From NCBI GenBank assembly GCA_009602725.1, contig WELB01000094.1:157676-221675 (forward strand): a stretch of 64,000 bases of DNA, given 5' to 3'. Of the stretch, positions 47,158 through 58,089 are shown piece after piece. The stretch's first letter is position 1; each line of letters opens with the position of its first letter. Origin of the DNA: Spirogloea muscicola. Lineage: Eukaryota; Streptophyta; Zygnematophyceae; Spirogloeales; Spirogloeaceae. The notes beneath the pieces are model-generated. The model saw nothing but the letters and a program-made list of their open reading frames with translations, was not told where the DNA came from and did no database searches. The translations under genes and the position numbers were made by a program.

Positions 47158-50100
47158 TCATGTGGTTCCATCTGCAGCCGCTACACTTGTCTCCACCTTG
47201 GGCATGAACATAGCCGGCACTGGTACGTCCAGCTCTGAGCACACCAAGTGCACGACAGCTGCTGTGGGCTCGCGCGTCTCCGAAAGGAGGTTCAACGTCA
47301 CAGCAACTGCCAGCCCATGAGCCGGATTGCAGAACGCCACTGAGCCGCCGAGCCCAATGTGCCCGAATGCAGCACCGCTTGCCGGTGGCCCAGCAGCGGC
47401 CGTGCCTTCGGTGGCATGGAATCGCTGGAAGCCGAGGCCAAAGTGGCCATCCGGCAGGCACAGTGCTGCATACGCCCCGGCACCGACACACGCATCCACC
47501 ACATCGTCACTCTGGAAGATCCGCAGCTTGGGCACGTCCTCTGCGCCGCTGCTACCATCGCCGTCGTCTGGCCAAGCCTTGGCGGCTACCACAGCCGTCG
47601 TGCTCGCATCGGCGGCAACCGTCCGAGCTGCCGCTGACCCGAGCAGCGGCTGCCGCTTCGCCTCCACGTCGATGAAGTCTGCGTCCACCCGCGCAGCGCT
47701 GCGGCCCTTGGCCACCTCCCCTCGCCGCCACAGCGTCCACCGCCGCTCCGCCCGCAGGCTGGGCGCCACGGCCTCCAGCGCCGGCGCAGACTTCCCGAGC
47801 GGCGGCGTGCCTGCAGGTGTGGCTGGCACATCCGGCACGACGCCACCGGCAGCCAGCATGGCATAGTACCGCGCGAGCGCTCGCGCTGAGAAGTGCCCAT
47901 TGGCCGCCGGCACAATGGAGCGCCGCATGTAAAGCGCGTTGAAGGTGGAGGCCACCGACTGCGTGATGCCGCCGGGGGTCCTGTCAGGCGCTGCTGCTGC
48001 TGCACCATCGCCGCCTCCTGCCTGGCGCCCACTGTTGCCAGCATCCATCGTGCCAGTGGCTGAGCCCTGGGTGGTCTGAGAGGCGGCACGTGCAATGGCC
48101 ACTGCCTCTGATGAGGTGGCGATGGCAGGGTCGAGCGCCAGAGTGGCTAGCCTTGTTTCCACTCCTAGATTGAGTAACCCACAAGCGAAGAAATATGTAA
48201 AGGGTAAGTGTCATAGCGCAGGGATCAGCTCACTGACTGCAAACAAAGGTTGCCATGACATGACCTGATGTGACTGGATCAAATACTGCTTGATAGGAAG
48301 CATGCCATGGCCTGGGTGAAGCTACTTGACCCTCAGCATTTACTTGTAGTCAAGTATCATGACTGGCATGCTACAATTAGCAAGGAACTTAGAGCTCTAC
48401 CAGGGGGGATGCCAATGTAGAACTCCCCGTCGACGCCCAGCGGGCGAGTCAATGCCTCCTCCAATACTTGCTGAAAGGGTCGCTTCGCTGCTGCCTGTGG
48501 GCAGACAGACAACATACTCTCCAACATCACATGTCTAACCCACAACAACGATTGGGAGCATACAAGTGCAAGTCTGTTAAAGACGCGACCGTGCTGGCCT
48601 GTTGTGTGAATGAGCAGATTTTTGTAGAAGTAGTACAATGCTCAGAAGATATGGCCAAGAATCCTAACAATCCCCAGAAGCTATGGCCAAGGAATTCAAC
48701 TGACCTCAACTACACCGCCAGCCAGCCAGCCGAATGTGAGCGCGTGGTAAATCTCTTCTGCGCCTGGTGAGCACGTTGGCATAGCTTCAGAGATGCGAGA
48801 CAGCATGCCCTCCCAATCTGCAGCAATCGTTGGCTCGGCCATCACCTCTCCTGAGAGGGCGTCGTGCAGGCCTGCGCGATGCGTTAGCACATGCGCCACC
48901 TGCAATGATGTGTCATGCGAGAGCAATGAGACGACGATGGACCAGTGGTAACAGAAATATCAGAAGCAAAAGCCAGCGGTCAGTTCAGCTGCTCAAGGTA
49001 TTTGCAAATAGATTACTCACGGTTTCAAGATGCAATTTACTTGATTCACAGCCAAGACAGGTCTGAGCTTCTCGCAGATGTGTGCCTAACATGATGTAGA
49101 CCGCCCATGACTCTAATAAGATAGGGTATTGGCTGCCAGTGTGAACTTACTGTGCAGGTCTCCTTCCCATTGCAACCAAAGGTTGGCCAGTACTCAGCAA
49201 CCCGTGCATCAAAGGACAGCCGCCTAAATTACAATGCAAGAAACATGTGGTCTTGCTTATCATCAACTTTATTCTAAGCTCTGGCACTTTCCTTTGTAGC
49301 AGTTGCAGGCAGTACGTCTTCAGCACTGGCGCTCTCCTTTACGGCAGGTGGAGGCGATATGTCTTACAACGTTATTAGCAAGTCAACAAGGGCCACAAGA
49401 ACCAGCACTGCTGTAGAGTCATGATCGCCAGTGCTGAGGTACAGTGACTGGAAAGGCAACATGGTGTGCAGGCAGCCCCTTCAAAGCCCCGAGCTCCCGT
49501 ACAAGCTCGCATACCTCTGGTCCGCGAGCCAGTGCGCCAGGCCAGCAGTGACGCCTTTTGTTGCGGAGAAGACAGAGAACAAGCTGTTGGGCTGCACAGG
49601 CCGTGGGTCGTACTTCCCGAGTACACCGGCAGCCACGTCCACGACAACCTCACCATCCTTGTATACGCATACCTGAGAGGCACTATGACATGCCATTAGG
49701 AGCCTCAACACGAGCACCCAGAAGGCTGCAATACATAGCCAGTGCACCGCGAAGCAAAGTATAATCATCGATTTCAGGTCTATTTTGTGAAGTTTGGGGT
49801 TTAGGGAGCGGAATCCAACCTGCATTCCAAGCATCTTCTTCTGCCGCCCTAACTCCAGCAAAAGCTCGCGCACTTTTGCGTCAAGGTCCCCTGCAGTTGG
49901 AGAGTCGAAGATCCAGGGAATGCTCTCCTTGGGCGCCAAACCGTCAGGCTGGGGAGAACCACTGCACGACCGAGGCGAGTATAAGGGTTGCTGAGAGATG
50001 GTAATTCATGTCAAGTAGGACATGATATTTGTCAATTTCCCACTCCCTATGAGCTCACTCTGATCCTGAACATGCTCACCTCAAAAGTGTAGCCTCAGCA

Positions 50101-53100
50101 AATGGCCTCATGACCTCAAGGTACGACACACGAGCTCCCAACGTAGATGACAGACCTGCCATCAAGTCAATCAAGCAAGGTTGATGCTTGAGGTGCTCAA
50201 GCCAGTTTGCCTTGACAGCAAGTTGCTGGATTTGCACACGCACGTATGGAAGTGGAGAGAAGTGAGAAAAGGTAGCACTGCTTTCACTGTGCAAGGGTCC
50301 AAGCAAACCTCTCAGGAGGCTCAATACTCGAATGAAGAAGACAGCCTCACTTGGGAAAGCGTCCACCTGCCAATCATTCAAGTCATGCTCATGCACTAGT
50401 GGAGGTTGCATGACCTTTGCTCAAGATGTAATGAAAAGGAGAAGACCAAATCAAAGTGGCCAAAGCAATATATATGCATGTCAGAGAGTAAGCACTGCTG
50501 GGTGACAATCATATGCTTCGATAGCAACCAAGCACACAGCAACGCAACTCTGGCGCAAGTCTACTGGCAAAGAAGCACATCTGAGTGGCTTGTGTAGTCT
50601 ACATGAGAAGCACCAAAATCTGCTCACAGGATTGCGCCGGAGGCTGGTGTCAGAGTTGTCGCCTTTGGCATCTTCCTCTAACTTCCTCCTCCGCTCCTCC
50701 CTGTTTTTAAAGTACGCCTTGTTTTCTTCCTGTGGAAGCAGGACATCTGAAATGCATTATTTGCCAGACCGCCATGGTCAAAGCACAAATGCGCCTGGGC
50801 ACAAGCTTGCCCACAATACCTCCACTCCATAGCATGATGCATCAGAGAACACATAGTGAAGTGCCAGCTCTGAGGCATAGGTATGACAAGTTGCATACCA
50901 GTGACTCCTGCGGAGGGGCAGCCCTGCGGAAGAAGAAAGAGGTGATGGCCATGGCCTCGTCCGGCATGTCTGTCTTCAGCTTCAGCCCCATCTCCTCGAA
51001 TGCGCTCAGGAGAGCTGCAAAGTCCCCCTGCATGCAAGCTCCAAACCAGCGGTGAGCAGGGGGTCCCTGATGCGCAGACACAGATGTCCATACTCCGGTA
51101 AAATGCAAAATCACTTGGACAAGTCTGAGCTGACCCAGGTATCGTAAGCCTGCTGTGCCGTCATTTAAAGTACTCAACTGCCTCTTCTTCAACAATAAAC
51201 TTTCGTATACTACCTATCTAATAGCCTACGATGTAAACCTCTTTCTATTTCAACAAGAACTCTTCCTGTATTTACAAGTGCAAGAACACGCATAATGTTC
51301 GTCGTCACCAACCTCAGCAGCAGACAGAAGCATCTTAGCCAGGGCCATTTTCATGTGCGGCGACAGCTTCTTTGTGAGGCCAAAGTCCAAGAGGACGGGA
51401 CGATGCGGAGGGTCATTGCTAACAAGAAAATTTCCTGTGCCAAAAGAAAGGAACCTCAGCTTCCTGGACACTGGGGCCTACACAGACAGTTGTGGGCGAC
51501 CTACAAATCCAAAAGTGGGCGTCTCTATGACTCCAAAGAACAGACCTGGAATGCCGTGCATGACATGCAATTAAAAACGAGCGACTGACATGGACCAGAT
51601 TCTGCTGTTGCCTCAACGTTTCGATGATGGAGCAAGATCTGCAGTGCCTATCCATGATTAACAAAACAGTGTGCTGCTAGCACACAACGCCAACAATGGT
51701 GGCGACTAATCACAACATAGCAGAGTGTGACCTCAACGGCACGAGGTCTTTGAGCTGTTTTGGAGGAGAGATATCAATGACGATGTCATACCTGGGTGAG
51801 GATCCGCATTGAAGAAGCCGTCCACATATATCTGGTGTGCATAGGCCTTCGTAATTTCCTCAACCAGCGCCTGTTTGTCAACACCGAGCTTGTCCAGCGC
51901 CGCTGCATCGTTCAGGCGGGCGCCATCCATGTGCGACATGATCAGGACTTTCTCCGTGGACTGCATACGCAACGGGCCAAATGACGAGCCGAAATGTGTG
52001 GTTGGCGACCAGCCTGTCAGGCATGCTTGTGAGGCATACTTGAGCTACTCCAATGCCAAGAGATAATGTGACTGCAGTTGCTGTTATGTGGCACTGCACA
52101 CTGTGGCAACCATACCCTGTGGTCACCTTCCAGGATATTTATACTGGACAGAAGCCTCTGTGACTTTAAGTCACGTGTCTCCAAAGGCTCCGATACAATA
52201 TGGATTGAATGAGGCTAGCATATGTAGGTTGCAAGCGATGCTAACTATAAGGGTATCAAGCATAGTCACTCTATGGCTTATCCAACCGAGTATGGCTTAA
52301 AAAGCACCCCACTACCAGTGCTCTACTCCAGTCAAGGCAGTTGCCTTAAAGTCTGAGAGCTTCAACTGTGAGGGTGATTGAAGTCAGCTAACCAGCCCAG
52401 CTATCATGCCACGTGTGGAAACTCTGGAGCCTAGTGAGCGGGAGGATCATGTAGAGCAACAAAAAGCAACAACAACGGCCCTCTGGGCTACACCATGCAA
52501 GAGTTGCCATGTAAGCTGGGGTTGATTTGTGGATCTATAAGATAAAGCCCAATTCAACTGTGCAACCTGAACTCTTGTGACATGATCCGCCCGCTCACTT
52601 AGTTGCTCCAAAGTCTCTATGTGAGGCTCAGATCCCATCGTCTGACCACAAGCCACTCAGTTTCTCATAGCGAGCTGCCACTGACCCCCACCTGCAGATC
52701 CATGAATCAAGGGGACCAGCAAATCAGGTAAAGTGACAGTTGGGTACCTTAAATACTTCTGGGAGGAGAACGTCAACCTCCGTGCAGCTCTGTACACGGC
52801 TCCTGAGTAGATTGTCTGCGACCTGCCGGGTGTTCTCTGCAGTTACAGCAAGTGGTAAGATATTTTGGTGTCATGAGCACAAGCAGCAGTAACACATGTA
52901 ACAGCCATGTGATGATTGACTTGCAATGTTGTGGTCAACCACATACTCAGCTGGAATAGCATGCAATTCCCAGCACATCTTTGCTTCTTGCCCGCTTGAG
53001 AATGAGCTTGATGGTGCCTATGAAAGTTCACATTGCGTCTTGCATGCTGGGCACGACCAGCTGTCCGCGGGAGCAGGGCATCTTGCGCACCTGCTTCAGT

Positions 53101-54575
53101 GACAAAGTCGAGCTCCTTGGGGACCTCGAGGCACCACTCGTCAAGCACAAGCGAGAAATTGTACTTGGGCTCAGCCCAAGCGACCCACTGGACTATCGTG
53201 CGCAAGTTGCGAAGGTCCTGCAGAGACGCCAACCCTCGAGAAGCACCACATTAGGTGCTGTTCTGCCAGGCGTCTATGCTTACATGTGGTGGCTAGTGCA
53301 CAAACGCGCCATGTAGCAGCTGGCCATGTGTACCTGCAGGATGCGCTGCTTGACACCAACGTGCTGCACCTTGACGACAACGTCAATGCCGTCCTTGAGG
53401 GTAGCTCGGTGGACCTGAGCAATCTGCACAAGGGAAGCGGAAGCTGGAGGTCAGAATTGCACATAAGGCGCGTTACAACATCATATATTGCAGCAAAAGT
53501 AGGTGTAGTGATGCTCGCGAGCGAGGGCGGTGGCTCACTGAGGCTGTGCCAAGAGCGACCCTGTCAAAATCCAGGAACATGTCAGCCAGGCCGCAGCCGA
53601 GCTCGCGCTCTACAGTCTCCTTGACCTGCTCAAGCAGCGACAAGCGCGTCAGCCTCCCTGCATTCAGTTGAATCCTCGGATCTTAGTCTGTAACTCATGT
53701 GTTGCATGTCAGGATGTCCTGATTGATTGGCACCTCCTCAAATGGGCGCGCCGGGAGGGCATCCTGCAGGAGCTGAAGGCTTAGGATGTAAGCCTCCGGC
53801 AGCACGTCGGCGCGCGTGGAGAGGTACTGGCCCGCCTTCACCCACAGGCCCTCGAGCGCGACGACGGCGGCGTACACGCGGCGGGCGTTGCGGTCGTGCG
53901 CCGCCTCCCACAGCGCGTCGCGCCGCTGCTGCGTCCGGCACCACTTCTCCCGCTTCTGCGTCAGCTGCACACACTCCCACGAAGCGCAGCCGGCGGTCAT
54001 GCCGTCGCGTCAGCGCCTGACTAAGCAACTCCGACTGCAGGCCAGCCATGAAAACGTATTGCAAAATCTCCAAACACACGGCTCTCATTGGAAATTGACC
54101 AACTGTTGTCCTTCCATTGTCTACTTTGGTACTATGAAAACTCTGATGACATTCCTGGATTGTTTTTCTCAGGGTACTGTGCTTCACAAAGGATAATAAA
54201 GGCTTCAATTGTCAGAGACAACATGTTCAATATATATCCCTATTAACCACAGGACTTAAGTGGACGGCCAACCTTATAGTCGAGGAAGATGCCGAGCGCA
54301 AGCGAGTAGACTCGGAGGCGGCGGCGGAGGAGGCCGCCAACAGGCGCAGCAGCGCCAGTCATGGCTCCCAGCGCGATTAGCAGGAGCTTGCTGCCGGCCT
54401 CCCAGCCGGAGGCGCGGCTGTCAAGGATTAGCGCAGACGCCGCGACGACGACGACGGCGGCCGCCGCCGCCGCTGCTGCTGCTGCCTGCCACTCCGGCAT
54501 CCACGGCCAAGCGGCCTTCCGCCCGCCAAGATCGTCGAGGCCTATGGCGGCCTCACTGGACGTCCTGGCGGCCAC
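47158..54575 (-). CDS. ABC1 (UbiB-like) kinase fused to beta-lactamase-like domain
   Basis: A minus-strand gene of about 18 exons matching the plant ABC1K-beta-lactamase fusion (Arabidopsis AT5G24810 type). N-terminus: Ala-rich, then RRLRVYSLALGIFLDYK (54575-54273). ABC1 kinase: VKAGQYLSTRAD (53968-53735, KxGQ), ASIAQVH with VVVKVQH across 53660-53330, VPKELDF (53222-53090), VDGFFNADPHPG (51968-51795) and LLDFGLTKK (51435-51310, DFG). A linker follows (51030-50898, 50730-50625, 50376-50089). Beta-lactamase/esterase-like part: FSATKG (49676-49510, the SxxK active site), HRAGLHDAL ... YHALTFGWLAGG (48900-48711) and FGHIGLGGSVAF in the last exon (about 48165-47158). All key kinase and serine-hydrolase motifs are present. 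UbiB-type kinases act on quinone/lipid metabolism in mitochondria or plastids; the substrate of this fusion is not established. Confidence 0.92.
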
Positions 54576-54659
54576 CCGGCCTGGCGGAGGGCTGACGCCG
54601 TCGACGGCCAGGGACTGGCAGCGGCAGGCCCGCCGCCGCAGACCGCCGCAGCGGCTTNC

Positions 54660-54760
54660 GCCGGCGCCGGGAGGGCGGCGGGCATGGTCCGAGGCCGAGG
54701 CCGACGGCGGCGGCGGCGGCGGCGGCGGCGGCCGCGAGTCTGGCTCTCAGCTTCAGCGTC
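54660..54760. repeat. CGG tract upstream of the ABC1K gene
   Basis: A (CGG)n run at about 54700-54735, with an N at 54659, lies just upstream of the start codon at 54575 on the minus strand. It probably lies in the promoter or 5' UTR. Confidence 0.75.
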
Positions 54761-54984
54761 ACACGACAGTAAATGGCGGCAGTGAAGGTAATTGCGTTCC
54801 ATTATGAGCGTTCCATTATGTATCTGAGATGAATTGCAATGACACATGACGGGCAATATTCGTCACAAGTGGGGCAGGAAGTATATGGGCAAGTAATACG
54901 TCCACGTTTCGGCTTCGGCGTCAGACGACCACTGATGGCAGCAATGGAGGACGCTGCAGGGCGTTCCATTTCACATCTTTTTTA

Positions 54985-55225
54985 AGAAGTGGCACTCCCA
55001 ATGGGGGCAAGGGCTGCGAAAAGCCAGCCCAAAAAGAATTCACAAAGGTTCAGAGGGGCCTAAGAGCGGTGAGCAGCTACAAAGGGGCCTGAGGATGCAA
55101 TGGTAAAACAGGGGGAGGATGGATCACTCAATAAGTACGAGTGAGGAGCCTCAGATCCGACAGACTAGAAGGTGCTCGCCCATTGAGAAGAGGGGCTGGC
55201 AAAGCCAACCCAAAAAGAATGGACA
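54985..55225 (-). mobile_element. LINE 3' tails, subfamilies A and C side by side
   Basis: On the minus strand, a subfamily A tail (54985-55130) joins a subfamily C-like hairpin (55175-55215) reading GGGTTGGCTTTGCCAGCCC, where one stem pair is a G-T wobble. The ORF end CTCGTACTTATTGAGTGATC is present. Confidence 0.8.
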
Positions 55226-55639
55226 ATGTTCAAAGCCAAAGAAAGAGGTGCTGAAAAAGGACTACACTACAAAGTGCAAGATGGTGCAGAGGGAGATGCA
55301 GATGGCTGCTCAGAATCCACGTGTGAGCAACAGCAGATCAGAGTAACTCGGAGCAGGACTAGCTGCCGGGAAACACACATTTCACATCGCATAGGGTGAA
55401 TGGCGTGCACATATGAAGAAAGTGCTCGCCCGTACATATGCAGGGTGTTGGATCTCATGTGGCCAGGAATTATTGTTGGCAGCAATGTTGCGTCTTCGAC
55501 GTGGGCAGTCGCAGGTAACGCCCGGCGGTGACCGAGCCGTGACAGCCGTGGAGTGATCGAGGACCCACGTGATAGCCAGGCTGCCTGAGGCTGGCCAAGT
55601 GTCACCATCGCGACTGGCCACGCCTGCCTGAAAGAAGAA
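55226..55639. other. Unassigned sequence between LINE copies
   Basis: No gene or known repeat was recognised in these roughly 400 bp. It contains no long open frame with family resemblance. Confidence 0.4.
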
Positions 55640-56762
55640 GTGGCACTCCCAATGGGGGCAAGGGCTGCGAAAAGCCAGCCCAAAAAAAGAATTCACAAAG
55701 GTTCAGAGAGGCCTAAAAGCGGTGAGCAGCTACGAAGGGTTGCTGTCAGTAAGAGACTGCGCCGTGCCAGATGCGTTGTTGAGAGCACCCTTGGCCTTGC
55801 CCTGAGCATCCGAGACAGCACCCTTCACATCACCGAGGATGGAGCTGGCATTTCCAGTAGTCGATCTGGCTTGGCCAAAGAGGCCCTTGGCTTGGCCCTG
55901 GAGATCGGAGGCAGCGCCCTTGGCCTGGCCCTGGAGGTCAGAGCCAGCACCCCTGGTCTGGCCCTGCAGATCGTCAGCAGCACTCTTCACATCATCAAGA
56001 AGCCCCTTGCCACTCAGGTTGGACTTGGCCTGACCGAACAAGCCCTTGGCCTGGCCCTGGAGGTCGGCCCCGGCGCCCTTGGCCTGGCCCTGGAGGTCGG
56101 AGGCAGCACCCTTGACATCGCCGAAGAGTCCCTTGGCATCACCTGCACTGGGAAGATTGGACTTGGCCTGCCCAAAGAGGCCCTTGGCCTGGCCCTGGAG
56201 GTCGGAGCTGGCGCCACTGGCCTGACCTTGGAGGTTGGCGCTGGCACCCTTGGCCTGGCCAAACAGGCTCTTGGCATCACCAGCATTGGGAAGGTTAGCC
56301 TTGGCCTGCCCAAAGAGGCCCTTGGCCTGGCCCTGGACGTCGTCTGCTGCGCTCTTTGCGTCACCGAAGAGTCCCTTGGCATTGCCTAGGTATGGTAAAA
56401 CAGGGGGAGGATGGATCACTCGGTAATTACGAGTGAGGAGCCTCAGATCTGACAGACTAGCTGCCGGGAAGCTATCACCCTGACGAAAGCCAGAGCCCGC
56501 AGCGAGAGCACGGCCAGCTCGCAGATGCAGAGCGTGGGCCATGGAGCGCTGCAGGGATACAGAGAGGCGCATCCGGTAGACCTGCGCCCACGAGCCAGCG
56601 GCGTTGAACTCGGCTGGCTCGCCGCGTCTGCGGGACACAGCCCGCCGCGCAAGCCTAGTCAGCAAGTCAAGCCACTGGGACCCAAGAGCCCCGTGTACGT
56701 CCACCGCCAAGGGGACGAACTCGTCGGCAGGTGGGTGGTCGGAGTGCTTGGCCGCCTTGCAG
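55640..56762 (-). mobile_element. 5'-truncated LINE copy (subfamily A) carrying an inserted coding block
   Basis: The LINE C-terminus (AAKHSDHPPADEFVPLAVDV ... LTRNY) runs from about 56762 to 56421 on the minus strand, and its 3' tail hairpin is at 55655-55685. Between them, 55741-56391 is foreign to the LINE: other copies such as 59960-60225 read directly from ACCAT through a 16-bp spacer to TTTGTAGCTGCTCACCGC. The LINE stop codon is CGA in this copy (56422 on the plus strand is g), so the frame reads through into the insert. Confidence 0.85.
55730..56420 (-). CDS. LEA-like 11-mer repeat block in frame with a LINE C-terminus
   Basis: About 217 codons made of Ala/Lys/Gly/Asp/Gln-rich repeats: AKGLFGQAKSNLPSAGDAKG, DLQGQAKGAASDLQGQAKGL and similar, with an 11-residue rhythm (AKGAASDLQGQ). 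The pattern and hydrophilic, Phe-poor composition resemble group 3 LEA proteins, which are disordered when hydrated and protect cells on drying. The insert is 651 bp, a multiple of three, and the frame is open from the LINE side to a TAG supplied by the LINE tail (55730-55732). No host start codon, signal peptide or intron is visible, so it is a partial copy of an unknown parent gene. The opposite strand is also open, a by-product of the repeat composition. Confidence 0.6.
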
Positions 56763-56784
56763 CGAAAGAGAAAGAAAGACTCTT

Positions 56785-56990
56785 CCAGTGGACCCACTTT
56801 CAGGACCCTAGCCTCTCTGATTTGCGGCTGCTTAGCAGGGGTTACTGAGTGATTTGCAGCTGCTTTCCTTCTTTGTGTGCTTTGTTTTCTTAGCGCTTCC
56901 TCTGGCCCCCCTTCTCGTACTTTGTTCATTCTTTCTTGGGCTGGCTTTTCCAGCCTCTATCCTCAATGGGCGAGCCCTTTTCCCACGCTC
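56785..56990 (+). mobile_element. LINE subfamily B end, head-to-head with the 55.6-kb copy
   Basis: Starts at about CTTCCAGTGGACCCACTTTC, encodes SLSDLRLLSRGY and TGA, and ends with the GGGCTGGCTTTTCCAGCC hairpin and TCAATGGGCGAGCCC. It is 5' truncated to about 200 bp. Confidence 0.75.
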
Positions 56991-57268
56991 TGCATCTGCT
57001 TGCTGGCCGTGCTCTCGTTGCGGCCTCCGGCTTTCGTCAGGGGGAAAGTTTCCCGGCAGCTAGTCTGTCGGATCTGAGGCTAGAGAAAGTGCTCGCCCAT
57101 AGAGGCTACTCACTCGTACCTACTGAGTGATCCATCCTCCCCCTATTCTGACATAGCATCTTCCGGCCCCTTTGTAGCTACTAATCGCTTGTAGGCCCCT
57201 CCAAACCTTTGTCAAATCTTTTTGGGCTGGCTTTTCGCAGCGCTTGGCCCCATTGGGAGTGCCACTTC
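56985..57268 (+). mobile_element. LINE subfamily A end
   Basis: HALHLLAGRALVAASGFRQG-like coding end, then a tail with GGGCTGGCTTTTCGCAGCGC and CCATTGGGAGTGCCACTTCT. It continues directly from the subfamily B end, so one copy landed at the other's 3' tip. Confidence 0.75.
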
Positions 57269-57427
57269 TTATTCCAGTAGCGATGGCAGTGATGCCTGAA
57301 AGACATCACTCTGTCGTCCATTGGCTGCGCCGTGGCTGCTGCGACCTTACACACCCTGGACGGGAGGTGGCATGTTTTCTCGGCTCCTTCTGGCCCTTCT
57401 TTCAGACCCTTGTACAAGTCAAACCTG

Positions 57428-57565
57428 TCTAAGCTTATCCTCTATAAGCTTATATCCTGTATAACGTTATCAAATTCTGGCCAACCGAGTCGGTTTAGTG
57501 GCGTAAGCTTATAATCCTCTCTACTTCCATGCTTTATAGATTTTTCTCAAATATAAGCTTATATG
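57428..57565. repeat. Repeated palindrome near the pogo-like left end
   Basis: TAAGCTTA occurs four times (about 57430, 57445, 57504 and 57553) inside the left end of the element and once near the right end (about 60283). Subterminal repeats like this are typical transposase-binding sites; that role is inferred. Confidence 0.55.
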
Positions 57566-57616
57566 TGACGGACCTATGGACGGACCGCGCGACCAACCAT
57601 CCGACCCCGCGACCAG

Positions 57617-57690
57617 CATAAGTGGACTATGCGCTCCAAAAGGGGGCAAGGGCTGCGAAAAGCCAGCCCAAGAAGAATGGACAAAGGTTC
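57617..57690 (-). mobile_element. LINE subfamily A 3'-tail fragment
   Basis: The minus strand reads GGGCTGGCTTTTCGCAGCCC, then TTGCCCCC. It is inserted between the left end and the transposase C-terminus of the pogo-like element. Confidence 0.75.
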
Positions 57691-58089
57691 GGAGGGGCCT
57701 ATGATGAAGTGCGCAATTACTACTTCAACGTGGCCGTCTGGTTGCCGCCCTTGAACAGGACTCTGGCATAAGCAATCCGTCATGACGACTCAGAAAAATG
57801 TGGTAATGGATGTCTGCTTGAGCCGCCGCCTTTTCTCAATGCGGGTGTCATGTTGAAGGCCACGGATGACGGCGAGAGTCGTCGCTTGCTTCGCGTCCGA
57901 CACATCAAGCATGAGTGCGACAGCTCGGAGAAAAAAAAGTGCAAGCGCGGCAAGGCGTTCCTCCAAAAGAAGCGCCAGTGTGTCCGTGTCGGCCGGCGCG
58001 GACACACTGCCGTGTCGGCCGGCGCGGGCTCGTCCACCGTCTGGACGGGCTCGGCGTCGTTCTCAATGTCAAAGTCGACGTGCAATCCT

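Noticed and set aside
55640-56389. 249-codon plus-strand ORF over the LEA-like block
   Set aside because: It is the antisense shadow of the repeat; a Gly/Leu-rich frame arises automatically from the GGCCTTGGCCTG-type repeat, and its left part is LINE tail.
57850-58089. Extension of the 477-codon ORF before the LINE
   Set aside because: Bases before 58090 belong to the antisense of the pogo-like transposase; the open frame across the junction is accidental.
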